From contig JAAEQP010001312.1 in the NCBI GenBank assembly GCA_024231375.1, positions 1 to 6,432 of the forward strand: a stretch of DNA of 6,432 bases. The letters are read 5' to 3'. The notes beneath the pieces were generated by a model. The model was given only the letters and a program-made list of their open reading frames with translations, was not told the origin of the DNA and did no database searches. A program made the translations under genes and the position numbers. Shown here in pieces: positions 1 to 4,562 of this stretch. This DNA is from a bacterium (GTDB lineage Bacteria > Hydrogenedentota > Hydrogenedentia > Hydrogenedentiales > SLHB01). Each line of letters begins with the position of its first letter. Within the stretch, counting starts at the first letter, position 1.

Positions 1-70
1 ACCGGTCGGCCCAGCCGCTGGCAACATCGGGATTCGTCGTCCGGCCCGGCCGTGGCGCCGGAAGAACAAG

Positions 71-97
71 AAAGGCGCCGCTCCAAGCGGCGCCTTT
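71..97. terminator. Terminator-like perfect hairpin
   Basis: An 11-bp perfect inverted repeat (AAAGGCGCCGC at 71-81, GCGGCGCCTTT at 87-97) encloses a 5-base loop; a T-A pair at 82/86 could tighten it to 12 bp. A-rich sequence precedes it on the plus strand, and only TTT plus a pyrimidine stretch follows. Read on the minus strand, the stem is followed by TTTCTTGTTCTTCC, a somewhat better U-rich tail. It could therefore end transcription of the possible small minus-strand ORF at 177-347, of a gene left of the window on the plus strand, or both. No stop codon is present in 1-70 on the plus strand, so no gene end from the left is visible inside the window. The strand of action is undecided. Confidence 0.7.
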
Positions 98-176
98 CAC
101 CCTCACCGTACACGCACGGAAAGGGGGAACTGGTCACGGAATCTCTATGGATAGGTCTACGCTGGCCCTGCAGCCA

Positions 177-347
177 TCAGGCGACCTTGGTCTCTCCGCC
201 AAGTTGTTTCAGTACCTTCACCATAAGCGGGTTGGTATCGGCCGAACCAGCCCACCTGATCGGCACCCGGCGGTGCCTCGCCGTATCGTCCATCGCGGCG
301 TCGTCAATGAGTTCTGCGCTATCGAATCTCCGGGTGCACTCTGTCAT
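177..347 (-). CDS. Possible small hypothetical protein (56 aa)
   Basis: This is a minus-strand ORF, ATG at 345-347 to TGA at 177-179, encoding a 56-residue hydrophilic protein beginning MTECTRRFDS and ending LKQLGGETKVA. I do not recognise the family, and there is no signal peptide or membrane segment. About 70% of codons end in G or C, which fits the high-GC neighbours better than a random frame would. An AAGG sequence sits about nine bases before the ATG, a weak ribosome site. An in-frame TGA lies only one codon upstream of the ATG, and the same frame upstream (351-428) reads as a 25-codon ORF. The locus could thus be a small gene, two tiny coupled ORFs, or a decayed longer gene. The hairpin at 71-97 lies about 80 bases downstream and would serve as its terminator. 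It may also be non-coding. Confidence 0.3.
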   Translation of the reverse strand: MTECTRRFDSAELIDDAAMDDTARHRRVPIRWAGSADTNPLMVKVLKQLGGETKVA

Positions 348-510
348 CTCTCAAAACCTTCCCAGTCGGTACGTGTTGGGGTCCTGCCAATAGGACGCAA
401 TGTCCGTGCCAAGACACGAAAACGCCATCAAGAAGGCAGTAACTGTCTGTTCGCGTTTGCGTTACGAGAGCAAGACGGACTCGGGAAGCCCTTCCTCAGA
501 CCGACCCAAA

Positions 511-530
511 TCGTACATTCTCGTACGTTC
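511..530. repeat. Tandem 10-bp direct repeat, possible operator
   Basis: TCGTACATTC at 511-520 is followed directly by TCGTACGTTC at 521-530, with nine of ten positions identical. A period of one helical turn is typical of sites where two regulator subunits bind the same face of DNA. The repeat lies about 85 bp upstream of the putative -10 box of the kinase gene. It could be an activator site, or a chance duplication. Confidence 0.35.
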
Positions 531-591
531 CCGACCTCATGCGCACATTTCTGAAACTGTCACCTGTAGAAGTCCTGACCAATTTCCCCTT

Positions 592-619
592 CCGGTGTCA
601 CCGTCCACCGGGGTATACT
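592..619 (+). promoter_or_regulatory. Putative kinase promoter -10 with overlapping palindrome
   Basis: TATACT at 614-619 differs from the sigma-70 -10 consensus TATAAT at one base. The -35 region is poor: TTCCGG at 590-595 gives an 18-base spacer but matches TTGACA only weakly. Between the two lies CGGTG-T-CACCG (593-603), a perfect odd-centred palindrome, and the longer pair CCGGTG (592-597)/CACCGG (606-611) overlaps it. A weak -35 plus a palindrome in the spacer suggests an activator- or repressor-controlled promoter. This is inference; no transcription start is known. Confidence 0.4.
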
Positions 620-631
620 GCCGCCTCAGGG

Positions 632-657
632 GGTCGGCGGACTCGCATCCGCCGACC
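632..657 (+). other. Strong stem-loop in the kinase leader
   Basis: GGTCGGCGGA (632-641) and TCCGCCGACC (648-657) form a perfect 10-bp GC-rich stem with a 6-base loop CTCGCA. It is not followed by a T-run, so it is not a typical intrinsic terminator. It ends six bases before the upstream ATG at 663, which would hinder initiation there and supports the GTG start at 696. It may stabilise the transcript 5' end or take part in control. Confidence 0.6.
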
Positions 658-675
658 GGGGGATGCCGAGTCTTT

Positions 676-698
676 CCGCGAAAGGGAGAAGCGCGGTG
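676..698 (+). promoter_or_regulatory. Ribosome-binding site in a hairpin loop, with GTG start
   Basis: AGGGAG at 683-688 is followed by seven bases and then GTG at 696-698, ideal Shine-Dalgarno spacing. The flanks CCGCG (676-680) and CGCGG (692-696) pair perfectly, putting the purine-rich ribosome site in an 11-base loop and the first base of GTG in the stem. This site decides the start: the in-frame ATG at 663 has only a GGGGG run touching it, with no spacer. Confidence 0.65.
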
Positions 699-3674
699 GA
701 GTGGCAGATTGCCGTCTACACGTTGCCATCGGTCGTCATCGCAGGTGTCGCTGCCGTTCTGTTCGCGTATCTGTTGTTCAAGAGAGACAGGCCTGGTGTC
801 ACATACCTTCTCGTCCTGACCGGCGCTGTCGCGCTCTGGACCACATTCAACGCATGTGAGCAGTTGACGCCCGGGATGGGTCTTCGCATTGTGTGGGCCA
901 AGATCCAGTACTTCAGCATCACCACCATCCCCGTGGCGTGGCTGGGATTCGCCCTGCATCAAACCGGACGCAAACAGTGGCTGACGCCCCGGGTATTCGG
1001 CGCCCTGGGTGTTGTGCCGGCCCTGATTCTCGTGATGGTGTGGACCAACGGATTCCACGGCCTCGTTTGGTCCAGGACCGATCTCGACACCAGCTCGGTG
1101 CCGCCCATCGTGGTTTGGGAGCATGGGGCAGCGTTCTTCATCCATGTCGCCTACGCCTACACACTGGTGCTGCTGGGCACCGTCCTCCTCATCGCATCCT
1201 TCCCGCGCGGGTTCAGGGTCTATCGCCGGCAAGCCTTGGTGTTGCTCATCGCCGCCGTCGCCCCCCTGCTGGCCAACGCCGGCTACGTCTTCGACCTTGA
1301 GTTTCTCCCGGCCAAGGACCTCACGCCCCTCTCGTTTGTGATCTCTCTCGTGCTGTTGACCTGGAGCCTCTTCCATCTGAGGCTGCTCGACATCGCGCCC
1401 CTGGCCTACGAAACCGTGTTCCAGGGCATCGGCGACGGCGTCATCGTGGCGGATACCGAGGGGTGCGTGCTCATCGCCAACGCCACGGCCGCCCAACAGC
1501 TTGAGGCCGGAGCGGCAGGTCTCGCTGGAAGCCCCGTACACCAACTCATCCCCGAACTCCCGGATCTCTCTCCTTCCCCTGGCGGCGTCATCCACCTGGA
1601 AACCTCGACCGAGTCCGCTCAAGGGCGGCGGTTCTTCGACGTACGCGTCTGGCCTCTGCGTCACGGCGTTCACAGCACCATTGGCCACGTCATCATCCTC
1701 CACGACACGACGAAGCGAAAGAGATCCGAGCGCGCGCTACGCGAGAGCGAGGAGCGATTCCGCAATCTGGCCGAAAACGTGCCCGGTGTTATCTACCTCT
1801 GCCGGAATGATGCGCGCTGGACCATGCTCTATCTCAACGACGCAGTCGAACCGCTCACGGGCTATCCCAAGGAGGAGTTCCTGGCCGACCGACTGAGCTT
1901 CGTAGACCTCTACCACCCGGACGATACGGACGAAATCTATGCGGAAGTCGACCGAGCACTGGAGGAACAACAACCATTTCGCCTGCTTTACCGAATCAAA
2001 CACAAGGACGGGTCGTGGCGGTGGATCGAAGAGTTGGGCATCGGCATCTACCGTGACGACGAACTGCTCATGCTGGAAGGCTTCCTCAGCGACTGGACCG
2101 CGCGCAAGGAAATCGAAGACGCCCTGCGATTCACGCAGTTCGCCGTCGAGCACTGCGCTGACGCGGCATTCTGGATGGACGCGAACGGCCGATTCATCTA
2201 CGTAAACCAGGCCGCGTGCGCCATGCTCGGCTACACCTACGAAGAATTCCTCTCGATGACAATCTGCGACATCGACCCGGACCACTCGACAGGGACCTGG
2301 AAAGAGGGGTGGAGTAGACTCAAGCATTCCGGATCGCTCAAAGGGGAGTCCCGGCACGTGGCCAAGGACGGCCGCACGATTCCCGTCGAGGTGTCCGCCA
2401 ACTTCGTGCGGTTTCAAGACGGTGAGTACAACTGCGCCTTCTCGCGCGACATCTCCCAGAGGAAACGCATCGAGGATGAGCGGTTCTCACTGGAACGCCA
2501 GGTGCTCCACGCCCAGAAGATGGAAAGCCTCGGTGTCCTCGCCGGCGGCATCGCGCACGACTTCAACAACATACTCGTGGCCATCCTGGGATACGCGGAA
2601 CTCGCCCTCGGCGACGTTGGCCCGAATCATCCCGCCCGGGAGAAACTTCACAACGTGACCACCGGCGCCAAGCGCGCCGCCGAACTGACCCAGCAGATGC
2701 TCGCGTACTCCGGTAGAGGCCAGTTCTCGGTCCGCCCCTCAGACCTGTCCAGCATCGCCGAGGACGTGATCCATCTGCTGCGCACGTCCATCTCCAAGAA
2801 GATCTCACTCAAGATCCAACTCCAACACCCCCTGCCCAAGATCGTCGCGGACGCCTCCCAGATCCAGCAGGTTGTCATGAACCTCGTCACGAACGCGGCC
2901 GAAGCCATTGGCGACGCCGTCGGATGTGTATCCATTTCCACCGGCACAATGGACTGCACCGCCGACTACCTCGCTACCAGTCTCACGGCGGACGTTCCCG
3001 TCCCCGGGCACTATATCTACCTCGAGGTGACCGACACCGGCAACGGCATGGACGAGGAAACGCGAGCCAGGATATTTGAGCCCTTCTTCACCACCAAGTT
3101 CACGGGCCGCGGGTTGGGCCTCGCCGCCGCGTTGGGGATCGTGCGAGGCCACAACGGGGCCGTTCAGCTTCGTAGCGAACCAGGCAAAGGGACCACGTTC
3201 CGCGTTCTGTTCCCCGCCTCGGGCATCGACAGCGCCCCCGCCCCTGAAGAAGCGAACTCCGGCAATGTCGGCTGGCAAGGAAGCGGGACGGTGCTGGTCG
3301 TGGATGACGAGGACGTGATCCGTTCGTTCGCAACGGATGTGCTGGAGATGCATGGATTCGACGTGGCCACCGCCTGCGACGGGTATGAGGGCGTGCAACG
3401 GTTTCGGGAACACGACGGAGAGTTCGCGTGCGTGCTGCTCGACCTGACCATGCCCAGAATGGGGGGTGAAGAGGCCTTCGTTGAACTTCGCAAGATCCGC
3501 GACGACATCCCCATCGTCCTCTCCAGCGGCTACAACGAAGAAGAAGGCGCCAAGCAACTCGTGGATCTCCCCCCCGCCGCCTTCATCCGAAAACCCTACA
3601 CCGTCCAACAACTCACCGACACCATGCGGGACATCCTCGAAGGCCCGTCCCGCGCGAACGGAGAAGACACCTGA
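696..3674 (+). CDS. Membrane-bound hybrid sensor histidine kinase (7TM-PAS-PAS-PAS-HisKA-HATPase-REC)
   Basis: This is a 992-residue hybrid two-component kinase that senses a signal at the inner membrane, autophosphorylates on His and passes the phosphate to its own C-terminal receiver. From the GTG start, about seven hydrophobic helices lie near residues 5-27, 35-53, 67-87, 100-116, 144-168, 178-195 and 208-227, as in the 7TM module of histidine kinases. Three PAS domains follow at about 236-340, 350-475 (PAS_3-like, HPDD at 407-410) and 477-594. HisKA has the H-box [11 protein letters not shown] with His621. HATPase has the N-box with Asn729/Asn733, G1 DTGNG from Asp780, the F-box FEPFFTTK from 794, and G2 GRGLGL at 805-810. 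The receiver (865-981) has acidic Asp870/Asp871, phosphoacceptor Asp916 in LLDLTMP, Ser943/944 and Lys966. All catalytic residues are present. Starting at ATG 663 would add 11 residues, but the ribosome site and the close fit of the first helix favour GTG. No HPt or output domain and no neighbouring response regulator is seen, so it is an orphan kinase; ligand and target are unknown. Confidence 0.95.
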   Translation: MEWQIAVYTLPSVVIAGVAAVLFAYLLFKRDRPGVTYLLVLTGAVALWTTFNACEQLTPGMGLRIVWAKIQYFSITTIPVAWLGFALHQTGRKQWLTPRVFGALGVVPALILVMVWTNGFHGLVWSRTDLDTSSVPPIVVWEHGAAFFIHVAYAYTLVLLGTVLLIASFPRGFRVYRRQALVLLIAAVAPLLANAGYVFDLEFLPAKDLTPLSFVISLVLLTWSLFHLRLLDIAPLAYETVFQGIGDGVIVADTEGCVLIANATAAQQLEAGAAGLAGSPVHQLIPELPDLSPSPGGVIHLETSTESAQGRRFFDVRVWPLRHGVHSTIGHVIILHDTTKRKRSERALRESEERFRNLAENVPGVIYLCRNDARWTMLYLNDAVEPLTGYPKEEFLADRLSFVDLYHPDDTDEIYAEVDRALEEQQPFRLLYRIKHKDGSWRWIEELGIGIYRDDELLMLEGFLSDWTARKEIEDALRFTQFAVEHCADAAFWMDANGRFIYVNQAACAMLGYTYEEFLSMTICDIDPDHSTGTWKEGWSRLKHSGSLKGESRHVAKDGRTIPVEVSANFVRFQDGEYNCAFSRDISQRKRIEDERFSLERQVLHAQKMESLGVLAGGIAHDFNNILVAILGYAELALGDVGPNHPAREKLHNVTTGAKRAAELTQQMLAYSGRGQFSVRPSDLSSIAEDVIHLLRTSISKKISLKIQLQHPLPKIVADASQIQQVVMNLVTNAAEAIGDAVGCVSISTGTMDCTADYLATSLTADVPVPGHYIYLEVTDTGNGMDEETRARIFEPFFTTKFTGRGLGLAAALGIVRGHNGAVQLRSEPGKGTTFRVLFPASGIDSAPAPEEANSGNVGWQGSGTVLVVDDEDVIRSFATDVLEMHGFDVATACDGYEGVQRFREHDGEFACVLLDLTMPRMGGEEAFVELRKIRDDIPIVLSSGYNEEEGAKQLVDLPPAAFIRKPYTVQQLTDTMRDILEGPSRANGEDT

Positions 3675-3690
3675 TCGGAACGCTGATCGC

Positions 3691-4144
3691 CTACCGTTCC
3701 CACGCCTCGGCCGACACATCGCGGACTACGTCTGCCGGGTAGATGCGTCCCGACTGGTAGTCATCCAGAATCGCGCCCAACTTGATGTGACGTAGCACGT
3801 CGTCAGGGGAAAGACTCCGAATACGGTCCACCGATAGCCATTCGCACGACAGAATGTCGTCGCACCCAGGCGCTGCCACCTGACCCTCCGACACACGCGC
3901 GACATACACAAAGTTGATCCCGCCCCCCCTGCCGGTACACTCCCAACAGACCCGAAGGCACAAGGTCCAACCCCGTTTCCTCCCGCAACTCGCGTCGCGC
4001 GCAGTCCAACGCCGATTCCCCGTCTTCACTATGCCCGCCCGGCAGGTTGTACTTCCCGTGAACACGGACATCCCCCTCCCGAACCAACAAGATTTCACCC
4101 GCATCGTTGACCACAACCACGCTGCACGCGATCTTCATCGCCAT
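3691..4144 (-). pseudogene. NUDIX hydrolase, frameshifted in a G7 run
   Basis: NUDIX hydrolases cleave nucleoside diphosphates linked to another moiety, using Mg2+ bound by the NUDIX box. Starting at ATG 4142-4144, residues 37-59 match the full box GX5EX7REUXEEXGU (Gly37, Glu43, Arg51-Glu52, Glu55-Glu56, Gly58). The N-terminal strand with MKIACSVVVV and the KYNLPGG motif before the box are also typical. After residue 72 the frame runs into seven G (3923-3929 on the plus strand) and then reads unrelated sequence to a stop at 3803. One base fewer in that run restores a 150-residue protein, normal for the family, continuing GGGINFVYVAR, including a CEWLSVDRI segment, and ending at TAG 3691-3693. 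The substrate cannot be told. The break may be a sequencing or assembly error, a true mutation, or a slippage switch; the intact second half argues against old decay. The gene converges on the kinase with 16 bp between stops. Confidence 0.85.
3923..3929 (-). other. G7 homopolymer at the NUDIX frameshift
   Basis: A run of seven C on the plus strand (seven G in the coding sense) sits exactly where the NUDIX reading frame changes. The shift needed is the loss of one base, or a +1 slip of the ribosome. Poly-G tracts are prone both to sequencing error and to replication slippage. Confidence 0.85.
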
Positions 4145-4149
4145 GAATG

Positions 4150-4155
4150 CTCCTC
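4150..4155 (-). promoter_or_regulatory. Ribosome-binding site of the NUDIX gene
   Basis: On the minus strand GAGGAG is followed by five bases and the ATG at 4144. A second in-frame ATG two codons later would be eleven bases away, so the first ATG is preferred. Confidence 0.75.
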
Positions 4156-4290
4156 AACCTGCCTCAATGCCTGTCTCTCCCCGCTGTGGCATGGTCTTCG
4201 AACGCACCACGACACTCCCAACACGACGCCCTAACTCGACTGGGTCAAGGGACTCGTTCCCCCGCGATCAAGCGCACACGACACGGCAAT

Positions 4291-4349
4291 CTTCGTAGGG
4301 TGCGTCGAGGCGGACCGAAGGTCCAACGAGTACGCACCATTCCCGCTCC
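4291..4349. repeat. Palindromic intergenic repeat, copy 1
   Basis: It begins CTTCGTAGGGTGCGTCGAGG and ends ACGCACCATTCCCGCTCCC. GGTGCGT (4299-4305) pairs with ACGCACC (4332-4338) as the outer stem, and GGACC-GAA-GGTCC (4312-4324) forms an inner hairpin. The design resembles REP/BIME-type palindromic repeats seen between genes in many bacteria. It shares flanks and fold with the copy 125 bp away. Confidence 0.75.
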
Positions 4350-4353
4350 CAGA

Positions 4354-4368
4354 GTCCGCGCAACGGAC
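4354..4368. other. Small stem-loop between repeat copies
   Basis: GTCCG (4354-4358) and CGGAC (4364-4368) pair across a CGCAA loop. It lies just after repeat copy 1 and may be part of the larger repeat unit. Confidence 0.4.
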
Positions 4369-4380
4369 GATAGAAGGCTG

Positions 4381-4409
4381 CCCGAGGCGCAGCGTAGCGG
4401 AATCTCGGG
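4381..4409. repeat. Inverted repeat CCCGAG...CTCGGG
   Basis: CCCGAG (4381-4386) and CTCGGG (4404-4409) flank a 17-base interior containing GCGCAGCGTAGCGGAAT. From general memory this pattern (GAGATTCCGCTACGCT read on the minus strand) resembles short dispersed repeats common between genes in metagenome-derived genomes. Its family is not established here. Confidence 0.5.
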
Positions 4410-4415
4410 GTCACT

Positions 4416-4476
4416 CTTTGTAGGGTGTGTCGAGGACGGCCCTTGGCCGCGCGGGCACACGCACCATTCCCTTCCC
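4416..4476. repeat. Palindromic intergenic repeat, copy 2
   Basis: It begins CTTTGTAGGGTGTGTCGAGG and ends ACGCACCATTCCCTTCCC, nearly matching copy 1 at both ends. The outer stem GGTGTGT (4424-4430)/ACGCACC (4459-4465) keeps pairing through one G-U wobble in RNA. The inner stem CGGCC-CTT-GGCCG (4437-4449) differs from copy 1 in sequence but not in design: 5 bp with a 3-base loop. Confidence 0.75.
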
Positions 4477-4482
4477 GGGAAC

Positions 4483-4500
4483 GCCAATCTCCCGATTGGC
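4483..4500 (-). other. Stem-loop downstream of the surface protein gene
   Basis: GCCAATC (4483-4489) and GATTGGC (4494-4500) form a perfect 7-bp stem with a TCCC loop, 26 bases after the stop codon on the minus strand. A 10-bp palindrome TTCCCGGGAA (4472-4481) follows. No U-run is present, so intrinsic termination is doubtful; protection of the mRNA 3' end is an alternative. Confidence 0.45.
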
Positions 4501-4520
4501 AATCCAAGCGCTGCATGCTT

Positions 4521-4562
4521 GTCGTTCTACGCCCGGCGCTGGCGTCTCGCCAGCAGAACGAC
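4521..4562 (-). other. Long interrupted hairpin across the stop codon
   Basis: GTCGTTCT (4521-4528) pairs with AGAACGAC (4555-4562), and directly inside it GCTGGCG (4538-4544) pairs with CGCCAGC (4548-4554) with a TCT loop. The result is 15 bp interrupted only by a 9-base bulge on one arm. It covers the last codons, encoding the Arg-rich tail, and the TAG stop at 4527-4529 of the surface protein gene. It could slow ribosomes, protect the mRNA end, or aid termination, though no U-run follows. Confidence 0.55.

Larger units (their letters stand above)
348..695 (+). promoter_or_regulatory. Upstream region and 5' leader of the kinase gene
   Basis: There is no convincing gene in this 348-base stretch; only very short ORFs occur. 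Read toward the kinase it holds, in order, a 10-bp tandem direct repeat (511-530), an inverted repeat overlapping a TATACT -10-like hexamer (592-619), a 10-bp stem-loop (632-657), and a 5-bp stem with the Shine-Dalgarno in its loop (676-696). If transcription starts just after the -10 box, near 626, the leader would be about 70 nucleotides and carry both hairpins. The leftmost part (348-510) shows no clear element and could contain the promoter of the small minus-strand ORF. The promoter assignment is inference from sequence resemblance only. Confidence 0.45.
4145..4526. other. Hairpin-rich gap between the surface protein and NUDIX genes
   Basis: There is no believable gene in these 382 bases; the ORFs that cross it are Arg/Pro/Gly-rich artefacts of the repeats. 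It holds the NUDIX ribosome site at its left end and a series of stem-loops between 4291 and the stop of the surface protein gene: two copies of a short repeat (4291-4349, 4416-4476) with two smaller inverted repeats between them, plus a hairpin at 4483-4500. Positions 4156-4290 show nothing clear. A TTGACC on the minus strand near 4250 could be a -35 for the NUDIX gene, but no good -10 follows at the right distance. The flanking genes point the same way, so this could be a transcribed spacer. Confidence 0.6.

Noticed and set aside
1..70. Left edge as the tail of a plus-strand gene
   Set aside because: No stop codon occurs before the hairpin at 71-97 in any plus frame, so a gene ending there cannot be supported.
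351..428. 25-codon minus-strand ORF ahead of the 56-codon ORF
   Set aside because: It is too short and has no Shine-Dalgarno; it is mentioned only as part of the possible decayed or coupled small gene.
52..554. Overlapping plus-strand ORFs at 52-393 and 147-554
   Set aside because: They run through the terminator-like hairpin or have no ribosome site, show Ser/Arg-rich composition, and match no protein pattern I know.
537..1703. 388-codon open frame on the minus strand over the kinase start
   Set aside because: It is a shadow of the high-GC kinase coding sequence: Gly/Asp/Glu/Arg-rich with no domain pattern, while the plus strand encodes a clear 7TM and PAS region.
3671..3689. Direct repeat CTGATCG at 3671-3677 and 3683-3689 spanning the kinase stop
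   Set aside because: Seven bases repeated once, twelve apart, is within chance expectation and has no other support.
3677..3700. Inverted repeat GGAACG...CGTTCC between the converging stops
   Set aside because: The stem is only 6 bp with a 12-base loop and no T-run on either strand, so it does not qualify as a terminator.
2805..3719. 304-codon open frame on the minus strand over the kinase 3' half
   Set aside because: It lies opposite the HATPase and receiver coding region and has low-complexity composition; it is another antisense shadow.
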